A stretch of DNA of 64,000 bases from SXXZ01 sp041177965 (GTDB lineage: Bacteria; Verrucomicrobiota; Verrucomicrobiia; Limisphaerales; UBA9464): contig JBEGWF010000145.1 of NCBI GenBank assembly GCA_041177965.1, positions 1 to 64,000 on the forward strand, written 5' to 3'. The position numbers were made by a program, and so were the translations under genes. The notes below the pieces were generated by a model. It saw nothing but the letters and a program-made list of their open reading frames with translations, did not search any database and was not told where the DNA came from. This document shows positions 18,130 to 25,767 of the stretch, in pieces. How positions within the stretch are numbered: the first letter of the stretch is position 1; every line of letters starts with the position of its first letter.

Positions 18130-19011
18130 TCAGGCGGAGCGGAGTCGCTCTCGGTAGTCCGTCGGGGATTCATGCAGGATGCGCTTGAAGACCCGGTTGA
18201 AATGGGTCAGCGACTGGAACCCCACCTCGTAGGCGATCTCGCTCACCCGGAGATTGGGGTTGAGGAGCAGTTTCTTGGCCTTCTCCGTGCGCAGGCGCGA
18301 GACGTACTCGGTGAAGGAGACGCCGGTGTGACGTTTGAAGAGCTTGCAGAAGTAGAACAGGCTCGTGTGGACCGAGGCCGCCACCTGGCCGAGCGAGAGG
18401 TCCTCCCGGTGGTGCTCCTCGATGAAACGCTTGGCCCGGGTGATCACCGGCGGCTCGGCGCAGGCCTTCTGGACCGCGATCTGGTTGCTCTGGATCGCCA
18501 GGTGGTCGGCGAAGACCCCGAGCAATGTGGCCACCGAGTCCATCTTCTGGCGGGACACGACCGGCGTCGAGAAGTAGGCGTCGCGGGCCCGCCGGGTGTC
18601 GAGGTCGACGCCCAACCGTTGGGCCTCCTCGACCGCCTGTCGGAAGCGGGCCACCGTCGGCTTGCGGAGCATCACCTGGCCGGTCTGGAGGTAGCCGATG
18701 GTCTCGTTGCCGAGGCGGATAGGGACGGCCGTCTCGCTCAGGCCGTAGCCGCAGGTCATCGTGCACGCCGACCCGGTGGCGGACTTGGCCAACCGGTCCT
18801 GCATTTGGAGACAGGCGGCGCAACTCCGGCTCCGTTCCGCCGTCAACGCGCAGAAGGGATTCTCGCCGGACTTGCCGTGCAGCGGCAGTCGCCAGGTCAC
18901 CATCGGGCGCAGGGCCAGCGGCAGCCCGGTCGCCGCGGTGAAGGCCCGCTGGTATCCCTGGTACAGGGTCGAATGTTCCAACGCCTCGATCATCTCTCCA
19001 TTGCCATTCAT
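18130..19011 (-). CDS. AraC-family regulator with PocR-type sensory domain
   Basis: A transcription regulator of 293 residues. The N-terminal half matches the PocR ligand-binding domain: FCALTAERSRSCAAC with clustered cysteines, TCGYGLSETAVPI, and LGNETIGYLQTGQV. The C-terminal 100 residues contain two AraC helix-turn-helix motifs (SLGQVAASVHTSLFYFCKLFK and VSEIAYEVGFQSLTHFNRVFK). Upstream of the ATG the message carries a purine-rich AAGGA at good spacing. The known PocR controls propanediol genes in Salmonella; the ligand here is unknown. Confidence 0.9.
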   Translation of the reverse strand: MNGNGEMIEALEHSTLYQGYQRAFTAATGLPLALRPMVTWRLPLHGKSGENPFCALTAERSRSCAACLQMQDRLAKSATGSACTMTCGYGLSETAVPIRLGNETIGYLQTGQVMLRKPTVARFRQAVEEAQRLGVDLDTRRARDAYFSTPVVSRQKMDSVATLLGVFADHLAIQSNQIAVQKACAEPPVITRAKRFIEEHHREDLSLGQVAASVHTSLFYFCKLFKRHTGVSFTEYVSRLRTEKAKKLLLNPNLRVSEIAYEVGFQSLTHFNRVFKRILHESPTDYRERLRSA

Positions 19012-19158
19012 GAGCTTTTCCTTTCCTGCTTTCGCCCCCGAAACGGGGCTCGCTTGGGAGTATCGATGGGCGGGTGCGTGCGGGAATTGGGCGGGATCAC
19101 CGATCGGCGGCAGGGCGAATCACCGGGGCCACATAGGGAATTCCCCTAGCCACCCACA

Positions 19159-19194
19159 CCCGGGGTCGACCCCGGGGGACTCCGACCGGGTCGG
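19159..19194. terminator. GC-rich inverted repeats 3' of the radical SAM gene
   Basis: Two inverted repeats lie just downstream of the radical SAM gene, which is read leftward. The first is an 18-base perfect palindrome at 19159-19176 centred on GTCGAC. The second, at 19182-19194, has CCGACC and GGTCGG arms around one base. They could form a transcription end signal, but no run of T follows on either strand, so factor-independent termination is uncertain. Confidence 0.35.
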
Positions 19195-19207
19195 CGATGG
19201 GCGCTCC

Positions 19208-20119
19208 TCAGAACACCTCGGCGTCGATGCCGACTTCGCGACGCACCTGGCGGGCGATGTCGGACAGGATTCCCAGCGGCAGATGCGCACCCCGGGAATC
19301 CGCCGGAAGATGGGATGCCGATTGGATCTGGACACGGCTGATCAGCGCACCGCCGGCCCGCAGATCGATCAGGCAGCGCAGATAGTCCGAGATGTCGGTC
19401 CGGGAAGGCGCGTGCCCATCGAGGTTGTCGAAGAGACTGTGGATGACCACGGGACGCCGCCGTCCCAGTCCGAGGATCCGCGACAGCACCCGATCGAACG
19501 GCATGTCGACGCCGTTGATCCGGTGGAACCGTTCGGCATTCCCGGCATCGAGCTTCACCCAGACCTCGTCCCGGGATGTGAAATGCCCGAGTCCCTCGAC
19601 GACCTGCGCGCGCTCCAGACCGGAGCCGTTGGTCTCGAGGACGAGTCGGAAGAACGGATGCCCTCCAAGGGCGCGGATCTGGATCAACATCTCGATGATC
19701 TCGGCGAAATTCGGACAGAGCGTCGGCTCTCCTTCGCCGCTGAGCAGGACCCGCCCGAGGGTCCGGAGTTCTCCCGGGATCCGCAGATAGGGGGGACTCC
19801 GGAACACCGCACCGGATCGGATCGCCGCGAGGGTCTCCTCGAACTCCCGGGCGAGGAGTCCCCCGTCGACGGACTCGGGTTCCTCGAAGGAGATCCTCGG
19901 CACGGCGCAATAGCGGCATCGGTAGTCGCATTCAGAACCCGGAGTGAGATTGATTCCGACCGACAATCCACGGGTGCGGCCGGAGAAATGGGTATAGACC
20001 CACCGCCTTCCATCATATCGATGGTCCGGCAGGCCGGTCGCCGGCACTGCAACCGGGAATCGGACGGTGGAAGCCGGTCGTCGGGTGGAAGGGGATTTCA
20101 TGGAGGACTGGGAATCCAT
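19208..20119 (-). CDS. Radical SAM protein
   Basis: An iron-sulfur enzyme of 303 residues. The [4Fe-4S] cluster cysteines are C64, C68 and C71 in CDYRCRYC, the standard CxxxCxxC motif, preceded by LSVGINLTPG. SGEGEPT serves as the SAM-binding glycine-rich motif, and LVLETNGSG fits a following strand of the barrel. The arrangement resembles the COG0731-like radical SAM group; the reaction is not predictable. No maturation target or peptide gene is adjacent. A second in-frame ATG lies 18 bases downstream of the chosen start. Confidence 0.87.
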   Translation of the reverse strand: MDSQSSMKSPSTRRPASTVRFPVAVPATGLPDHRYDGRRWVYTHFSGRTRGLSVGINLTPGSECDYRCRYCAVPRISFEEPESVDGGLLAREFEETLAAIRSGAVFRSPPYLRIPGELRTLGRVLLSGEGEPTLCPNFAEIIEMLIQIRALGGHPFFRLVLETNGSGLERAQVVEGLGHFTSRDEVWVKLDAGNAERFHRINGVDMPFDRVLSRILGLGRRRPVVIHSLFDNLDGHAPSRTDISDYLRCLIDLRAGGALISRVQIQSASHLPADSRGAHLPLGILSDIARQVRREVGIDAEVF

Positions 20120-20323
20120 CGCCGCTGCCTTTCCCGCAGTCTGGCAGGGCCGGGGTCACGGTTCCCTCCTCCGATTGCAGGGGATGACACGGTTTTTGCG
20201 CCCCCGGATTTCGCGGCCGAAGGCGCCCCGGTAGGGGTTCCGCAAAATCCGCTCTGCCCTGGGCAATCCCCGGGTGGCGGGCCATTCGCCAACGACGATC
20301 GTGTGACCGGTATCCATCCCGGC

Positions 20324-20641
20324 ATGAACAGAACCTCCACCCCACCTTTCCGGCGGCCCCGGAAGGAACCCGCCCCACCCAAACACCGCCCGGTGAGGTT
20401 CACCCTCGACGACACGAGAGCCTCCGAGGTCTGCATCGCAGGCACCTTCAACGGTTGGCATCCCTCGGCCACGCCCATGGTCGCCGTTGGTGACGGCCGG
20501 TGGACCAAGACGCTCGAACTGGAACCGGGCATGCACGAATACCTCTTCGTGATCGATGGACGCTGGGTCGCCGACCCGGGTTCCGCGGTCACCGTTCCGA
20601 ACCCCTTTGGCGGCATCAACTGCTGCGTCAATGTCCGCTAG
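20324..20641 (+). CDS. Single-domain glycogen-binding (CBM48/AMPK-beta-like) protein
   Basis: A 105-residue protein. After a basic, Pro-rich start of about 25 residues it is one carbohydrate-binding E-set domain. VRFTLDDTRASEVCIAGTFNGW holds the conserved FNGW, then GRWTKTLELEPGMHEYLFVIDG and WVADPGSAVTVPNPFGGINC. This is the pattern of glycogen-binding domains of AMPK beta subunits and isoamylase N-domains. No catalytic domain is attached. It lies 26 bases before the universal stress protein gene. Role inferred only: binding of alpha-glucan or regulation. Confidence 0.85.
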   Translation: MNRTSTPPFRRPRKEPAPPKHRPVRFTLDDTRASEVCIAGTFNGWHPSATPMVAVGDGRWTKTLELEPGMHEYLFVIDGRWVADPGSAVTVPNPFGGINCCVNVR

Positions 20642-20667
20642 ACACCCATCGACACCCCCCAATCACC

Positions 20668-21234
20668 ATGAAGAACACCCTCACCCAGGCACCCGTCACC
20701 ACCACGACCCAACTCGTGGTGACCACCCCGGAAGGGCATCGGGGCGTGAGTCCGCTGCCCCGCGAGACGCCGGGTCGACTGCATCCGCGCCACATCCTCG
20801 TGCCCACCGATTTCTCGTCCGCTTCGAAGAAGGCCATCGCGTACGCCGACGGATTCGCCTCGACCTTCGACTCCAAGGTCACCCTGCTGCACGTGATCGA
20901 ACCGATGGTGCTGCCTCCGGAGTACGGATACCTGCCCCCCTACTCCCCGGAGGACGAGGCGCGGCAGGTCGAGGCCGTCCGCAAGCAGTTGCTCGACATC
21001 GCCTCGGGACTGGATTCGGCCCGTCGCACGGAGGTCTCGGTCCGCGTCGGCCGGCCTTGGCATGAGGTGATCGGGGCCGTCTCGGATCTGGGGGCAGATC
21101 TGCTGGTCCTCACCACCCATGGACGCACGGGCCTGCGACACATGCTCATGGGCAGCGTCGCCGAGAAGATCGTGCGGCATACCACCTGCCCGGTGCTGGT
21201 GGTGCGCCCTGAGGAAAGGGATTTCCTCGGCTGA
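20668..21234 (+). CDS. Universal stress protein (UspA family)
   Basis: A 188-residue protein with an N-terminal lead of about 40 residues rich in Thr, then one Usp domain. HILVPTDFSSASKKAIAYAD begins the fold, TLLHVIEP follows, and the C-terminal ATP-binding motif reads THGRTGLRHMLMGSVAEKIV followed by CPVLVVRP. The Gly pattern of nucleotide-binding Usp proteins is intact. The ATG at 20668 follows the glycogen-binding protein closely, and the two may be cotranscribed. Confidence 0.9.
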   Translation: MKNTLTQAPVTTTTQLVVTTPEGHRGVSPLPRETPGRLHPRHILVPTDFSSASKKAIAYADGFASTFDSKVTLLHVIEPMVLPPEYGYLPPYSPEDEARQVEAVRKQLLDIASGLDSARRTEVSVRVGRPWHEVIGAVSDLGADLLVLTTHGRTGLRHMLMGSVAEKIVRHTTCPVLVVRPEERDFLG

Positions 21235-21256
21235 GGAGCGGGCGCATGATCGGGGG

Positions 21257-22156
21257 ATGTCCCTTTCGATCCGCCTCCCGGCCCTCTCCTCGATCCTCGC
21301 GTGCCTATTGCTCACCGGGGGCCTTCACGCCGTTCCGGTCTCGCTGCCGCTTTGGCCGGCGGGAGCGGTGCCCGGCGCACGGGGCGACGCCGATTCGGAC
21401 ACCCCGACCCTGACCCTCTACGCCGCTCCTCCGGCTCCGGCCCCGGCTCCGCGGCCCGCCATGGTCATCCTGCCCGGGGGTGGCTACGGGGGGCTCGCCC
21501 AGCACGAGGGGCGTGATTACGCGCAGTTCCTGAACCGGGAAGGTGTTCACGGGTTCGTCCTGAAGTACCGGCTCGGCAGCCACGGGTACCGGCATCCTGC
21601 GATGCTGCAGGATGCGGCCCGGGCGGTGCGTTGGGTCCGGGCCCACGCCTCGGAGTGGGGCGTCGATCCCCGGCGGATCGGCATCATGGGCAGCAGCGCC
21701 GGAGGGCATCTGGCCTCGACGCTCCTCACCCATCACGACGGGGGCGACCCGGGTTCCTCCGATCCGGTCGAGAGGGTCAGCAGCCGACCCGACCTGGGCG
21801 TGCTCTGCTATGCGGTGATCACCATGGGCACCCACACGCACGCGGGCTCGCGGCGGAATCTGCTCGGAGACAGCCCCCCGGCCAACCTGATCGAGGATCT
21901 TTCGAACGAGAACCGTGTCACGGCCCAGACCCCGCCGGTGTTCCTCTGGTCGCTCCGCGACGACGCGGCCGTGCCCATCGAGAATTCCATGGCATTCGCC
22001 GTGGCCTGCCGACGCGCCCAGGTCCCCTTCGAGCTGCACATCTACGACGGGAAGCCGCACGGGATCGGCTTGGGCGCGAAGCCTCCCGGCTTCGAGAATG
22101 CCCACCCTTGGACTCAGGACCTGCTGGCCTGGCTCAGGACCCAGAAGTGGCGCTGA
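21257..22156 (+). CDS. Secreted alpha/beta hydrolase, acetyl-esterase-like
   Basis: An exported esterase-type hydrolase of 299 residues. Residues 1-25 are a signal peptide with cleavage near HAVP. VILPGGGYGGLAQHEG forms the oxyanion region, GIMGSSAGGHLAS holds the nucleophile Ser, SLRDDAAVPIENS supplies the acidic residue, and YDGKPHGIGL the His. This pattern is that of acetyl xylan esterase or BD-FAE-type enzymes that deacetylate plant polysaccharides. It starts 22 bases after the Usp gene and is convergent with a LacI-type regulator. Confidence 0.87.
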   Translation: MSLSIRLPALSSILACLLLTGGLHAVPVSLPLWPAGAVPGARGDADSDTPTLTLYAAPPAPAPAPRPAMVILPGGGYGGLAQHEGRDYAQFLNREGVHGFVLKYRLGSHGYRHPAMLQDAARAVRWVRAHASEWGVDPRRIGIMGSSAGGHLASTLLTHHDGGDPGSSDPVERVSSRPDLGVLCYAVITMGTHTHAGSRRNLLGDSPPANLIEDLSNENRVTAQTPPVFLWSLRDDAAVPIENSMAFAVACRRAQVPFELHIYDGKPHGIGLGAKPPGFENAHPWTQDLLAWLRTQKWR

Positions 22157-22182
22157 GGTCGCTCCACCGGAGCGGCGGGCGT

Positions 22183-23208
22183 TCAGATGAGCCCCGCCGA
22201 CACCGGAGCAGGGCCGGTGCTGGCGCGATGGACCACCTCGGCCGGCATGCGCACCGACTGGGGGCGACCGCCGTCGAGGATCTTCTGCATCAGGTCCATG
22301 GCCACCGATCCTAGCCGGAGCTTCGGCTGGCGGACCGTGGTCAGAGGCACCCGGAAGAACTCGCTCACCAGGACGTTCCCGAAGCCCGCGACACTGAGGT
22401 CCTGCGGGATGCGGATCCCCTGATTGAGCAAGGCGTCGGCCGCGCCGATGGCCACCAGATCGTTGGCCGCCTGGATGGCGGTGGCACCGGGGTTCTCCTG
22501 GATGAATTGCAGCGCGGCGGCGGCCCCCTCCTCCACTGTGGATCCGGCGTGGAAGACCAGGCGGTCATCCGAGGCAACCCCCGCATCCCTGAGCGCCCTG
22601 CGGTACCCCTCCAGACGCTCCTGGGCCCAGGGTGAATGCGTGGGACCCGCGAAGAAGGCGATCCGACGATGCCCAAGCGCCAACAGATGACGGGTGATGC
22701 CGTCGGAAGCCCCGAGATCCTCCGTCTCGACGTTGGCGAACTGCCGACAGAACGGGGCCCGGTGCCCGAGGAGGATCGTGGGGATGGATTGTTTGACGAG
22801 GTCGTCGAAGATCGGCGCCGACTCGGCCATCCGGTAGACCGGCGCGATGAACACCCCGTCGACCCGGCGGGACATGAAACGGCGGATCACCGACTCCTCG
22901 CGATCCGGGTTGCCGAGGGAATAGGCCACGAGGAGATCGTACCCCCGCTCGTAGGCCTGGTTTTCGAGAGCCAGCAGGACCCGGGAATAGACCGGGTCGG
23001 TGGGTGCGGGGATCACCAACCCCAACAAACGGGTCTTCCGATTGCGCAAACCGCTTGCCGAGACATCCGGCACGTAGCCCATCTGACGTGCCAGAGACTG
23101 GATCCGCGTCTTGGTCGACGATGAAAGGTCGGGCTTGTCGCGCAGCGCCTTGGACACCGTCATGACCGAGACCCCAGCCACCGCAGCGATGTCCTTCAAA
23201 CGTACCAT
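22183..23208 (-). CDS. LacI-family transcription regulator
   Basis: A 341-residue repressor-type regulator. The N-terminal helix-turn-helix and hinge read VRLKDIAAVAGVSVMTVSKALR, with LGLVIPAPTDPVYSRVL opening the periplasmic-binding-protein-like ligand domain. PTIQAANDLVAIGAADAL-like wording in the C-terminal half and LTTVRQPKLRLGSVAMDLM complete the family pattern. It probably senses a sugar. No obvious LacI-type operator was found in its own upstream spacer; the convergent hydrolase is a possible but unproven target. Confidence 0.92.
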   Translation of the reverse strand: MVRLKDIAAVAGVSVMTVSKALRDKPDLSSSTKTRIQSLARQMGYVPDVSASGLRNRKTRLLGLVIPAPTDPVYSRVLLALENQAYERGYDLLVAYSLGNPDREESVIRRFMSRRVDGVFIAPVYRMAESAPIFDDLVKQSIPTILLGHRAPFCRQFANVETEDLGASDGITRHLLALGHRRIAFFAGPTHSPWAQERLEGYRRALRDAGVASDDRLVFHAGSTVEEGAAAALQFIQENPGATAIQAANDLVAIGAADALLNQGIRIPQDLSVAGFGNVLVSEFFRVPLTTVRQPKLRLGSVAMDLMQKILDGGRPQSVRMPAEVVHRASTGPAPVSAGLI

Positions 23209-23460
23209 AAGCCTTTGGATCCCATCGACACGACGCCCCGGCCACCGGGACGCACGGCGCCCTTCCGCCCAGTCGAACCCTCCGCGATGAAGTCCGATCC
23301 GGCCTCCCGGATCAAGCCCTCATCTCCAGAGAGGGGCATCTCCGCGGAGCGGGGGTCGGACGGGGACCCGGCACCGGACCGGCGCTGGCATTCGGCTCGG
23401 ATTGGAGTTGATCCGCCCAAAGGGCCGGCCTATGCATGGGAAACCTCCCCCCGGATCCCC

Positions 23461-23670
23461 ATGAAACCCCTCGCCGACGAGCCCACCCGGATCGAGATCG
23501 ATGGTCGCCATCTGCAATGCATGCATTGCACCCGGGACCAGTTCCACCGGCGCCGGGTGCGCATGGAGACCGCCAGCCCGGCGGGCATGCAACCCCATTG
23601 GCACGAAACGCTCGCGAACGCCCTCGTCTGTGCGCACTGCGGTTTCATCCACGGTTTCCTGCCCCGCTGA
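23461..23670 (+). CDS. Small zinc-ribbon-like protein
   Basis: A 69-residue protein with two CxxC pairs: CMHC at residues 20-23 and CAHC near 57-60. The intervening part is basic with several His. The spacing suggests a single bound zinc. I do not know its function; similar small proteins that begin with an ECxxC-like knuckle are widespread and uncharacterised. It is divergent from the LacI gene, with a 252-base spacer in which I see no other gene. Confidence 0.7.
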   Translation: MKPLADEPTRIEIDGRHLQCMHCTRDQFHRRRVRMETASPAGMQPHWHETLANALVCAHCGFIHGFLPR

Positions 23671-23724
23671 TCTCGGGGCCGGTCTTGACGGATGTGGATC
23701 CGAGAATCATACATCCTCACAGGA

Positions 23725-24243
23725 ATGGGTGATCACGTGAACAGTCGGACCTGCGGATGCCGCCGATGGGCGGTCGTCATGCTTTGGGTCTGGATGGTCT
23801 CCCGTTCCATTTGCGTCGCCCATTGCCACGGACTGCTCTTCGGCGGTGACACCTCCCTTCACGACCCCTCGAGGCGCTCGCACGGGTGTTGTTCCCGGGT
23901 CCGCAGCGAAGTGCCGAACAGCGATGCCGCCACCGCTGGCCGAACCGCGTCCGGTGCCGAGGTCCCGCATTCGGAATCCGGCTCCCGGTCCTGCCCGACC
24001 CAGGCGGTGATCCGTCTGGCCGATCCCCTGGATGGCGTACCGGTCCTCGGCATATCCGGACCGTCGAGGGATGCCGCACCGCTCGACCAGACCGTGGCCG
24101 AACGGATCGGTACTCTGCGGCGCAACGATGCCGATCGGTCCCGCTTCCGTCGGGTCTCCGAATCGCGATGGAATCGCGGGTTCGAGCCTTCTTCGATCCT
24201 CGGCACCGGCCTCCGCTGCCTGGCCCCACCTCGCAGGGCCTAG
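23725..24243 (+). CDS. Putative exported Cys/His-containing protein upstream of metal efflux genes
   Basis: An open frame of about 172 residues that reads like a small exported protein. A basic start is followed by WAVVMLWVWMVSRSICVAHCHG, a possible signal peptide, and then by CCSRV and a Ser/Arg-rich body. The clustered Cys and His residues could bind metal. It points the same way as the TolC-CusB-CusA genes that begin 207 bases later. Start is uncertain: ATGs at 23692 and 23725 and a GTG at 23737 are all possible. The body has no family I recognise, so the gene is only moderately supported. Confidence 0.45.
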   Translation: MGDHVNSRTCGCRRWAVVMLWVWMVSRSICVAHCHGLLFGGDTSLHDPSRRSHGCCSRVRSEVPNSDAATAGRTASGAEVPHSESGSRSCPTQAVIRLADPLDGVPVLGISGPSRDAAPLDQTVAERIGTLRRNDADRSRFRRVSESRWNRGFEPSSILGTGLRCLAPPRRA

Positions 24244-24450
24244 CCCACCGGCATCCGCCGGTGACCGCCGGCGACCTTCGCGGGGGCCCCTGCCCGACGG
24301 GTTCGGGATCCCTCAGCCGCCGCCGATCCTCCACCCCGACCCCCTGGCCCGATCCGATCCGGCCGACCGGTTCGACCTCCGGTCCGGGGTCCCAAGGGGT
24401 CCGTTCCGATCGTACCGCACCATCGTCCCATCGTCCCATCCTTGCTCCAC

Positions 24451-25767
24451 ATGCATCTCCAGACGTTCCTCCGCCGAATCCGGCCCTGGGCCGGGATCCC
24501 GGCCTTGGGCCTGTTAGCATCGGCACCCGTGGTCGCAGAAGTCGTCACGCCCGCGGCCGTCCAGCGACTGGCCGAATCGATCCCGCGTACCCACCCCGGC
24601 ATCCAGGCCCTCCAACTGAAGGCCGATGCGGCCCGCCAGAACGCCGAAGGCATCCGTCTCTGGTCCGACCCCTCCCTGAGGGCAGGAGGGATCGGGTATT
24701 CGGACCGCGGCCCCGCACCGTCCGAGGAGGGGGACATCGCTCTTGGCATCACCCAGACGTTGCCTGTGTTCGGCAAGGAATCGGCGGCCAGGGCCGTCGC
24801 TCGGGCGGAGAGCGGCACCGCCAGGGAGGCGCGGGAGACCCGGCTCGAGGTCCTCAAGCGTGACCTGATGGAGCGGTTGTTGGAGGCGGCCCTGTTGAAC
24901 CGCCAGATCGAATTGGCAGGGACCGACCTCGAATGGTTGCGCAAGATCTCGGGCACCCTGGAGGCCCGGCAGGCATCCGGCCCGGTCCCGCCCGCGTCCC
25001 TGATCCGGCTCCGCAACGACATCTCCGAGGCGGAAACCCGGCTGCGCCTCCAGCGACTCGAGGTCCGCGACCTGGAGGTCCGCCTCAACCGGATCCTCGG
25101 TCGGGACGCCGATCACCCGTCGGGACATTGGGAGCTGCCCGCGCGGGCCCGGCCCATCGCCTTCGAGGACCGCTGGCCGCGGCAGGCATTGGCCATGGAG
25201 CCGAGGTTGAGGCTGGCCCGACGGCTGAACGCGGAGGCCGAAGCCCGTCTGGAGGCCACCCGACGATCCAAGCGGCCCAACCTGTCCCTCGGGCTGGACT
25301 CCCGACAGTACTCCGGCGACGGCGGGCTCAGGAACGGTTCGGCCACGCTCCAAATGTCCCTGCCGTGGCTCAACCGGAACGGCTACTTGAAGGACCTGGA
25401 CCGGGACCGCCTGCGGCTCGAGGCCGGGCGACGGGAGGTCGCCGACCTAGAGGCGGAGGTCGCCATGGAGATCCACCACCAAGTCACGCGGATCGAAAAC
25501 GCCCGGATCCGTGCGGAGCTCGCCGAGGAGACCCTTGCCCCTCGGATCCGGGCCGCTCAAGACGCGTCCACCGCCGCCGTGGCGGGAGGCTCGGGCGACC
25601 TGCGCGAGGCGCTGGACCTGCGTCGCCAGGGCCTTGAGGCCGCCCACCAGCAGGCCACCGCCATCGCGGAGCAATGGTCGGCCATCGCCGAACTCATGCT
25701 GCTCTGCGGCTGGAACGAATTCCCCGCCCCCCCTTCTCCGGCAACCCGGTCCCCTGCCCATCCATGA
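24451..25767 (+). CDS. TolC-family outer-membrane efflux protein
   Basis: The outer-membrane channel of the heavy-metal efflux system, 438 residues. A signal peptide ends near residue 29 (SAPVVAEVV). The rest is mostly alpha-helical and coiled-coil with two internal repeats, as in TolC/CusC: HPGIQALQLKADAARQNAEG and ITQTLPVFGKESAARAVARAE in the first half, and MEPRLRLARRLNAEAEARLEA and SLPWLNRNGYLKDLDRDRLR in the second. Its stop overlaps the adaptor gene's ATG by four bases. The ATG at 24451 is preferred over a TTG nine bases upstream. Confidence 0.88.
   Translation: MHLQTFLRRIRPWAGIPALGLLASAPVVAEVVTPAAVQRLAESIPRTHPGIQALQLKADAARQNAEGIRLWSDPSLRAGGIGYSDRGPAPSEEGDIALGITQTLPVFGKESAARAVARAESGTAREARETRLEVLKRDLMERLLEAALLNRQIELAGTDLEWLRKISGTLEARQASGPVPPASLIRLRNDISEAETRLRLQRLEVRDLEVRLNRILGRDADHPSGHWELPARARPIAFEDRWPRQALAMEPRLRLARRLNAEAEARLEATRRSKRPNLSLGLDSRQYSGDGGLRNGSATLQMSLPWLNRNGYLKDLDRDRLRLEAGRREVADLEAEVAMEIHHQVTRIENARIRAELAEETLAPRIRAAQDASTAAVAGGSGDLREALDLRRQGLEAAHQQATAIAEQWSAIAELMLLCGWNEFPAPPSPATRSPAHP

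Noticed and set aside
18761..20323. Long plus-strand lead to the glycogen-binding protein frame
   Set aside because: It runs antisense through the AraC and radical SAM genes and is low in protein-like features; only the last 105 residues from ATG 20324 are real.
23209..23460. Spacer between the LacI gene and the zinc-ribbon gene, checked for a LacI operator or small gene
   Set aside because: No central-CG palindrome of the LacI type and no convincing frame were found.
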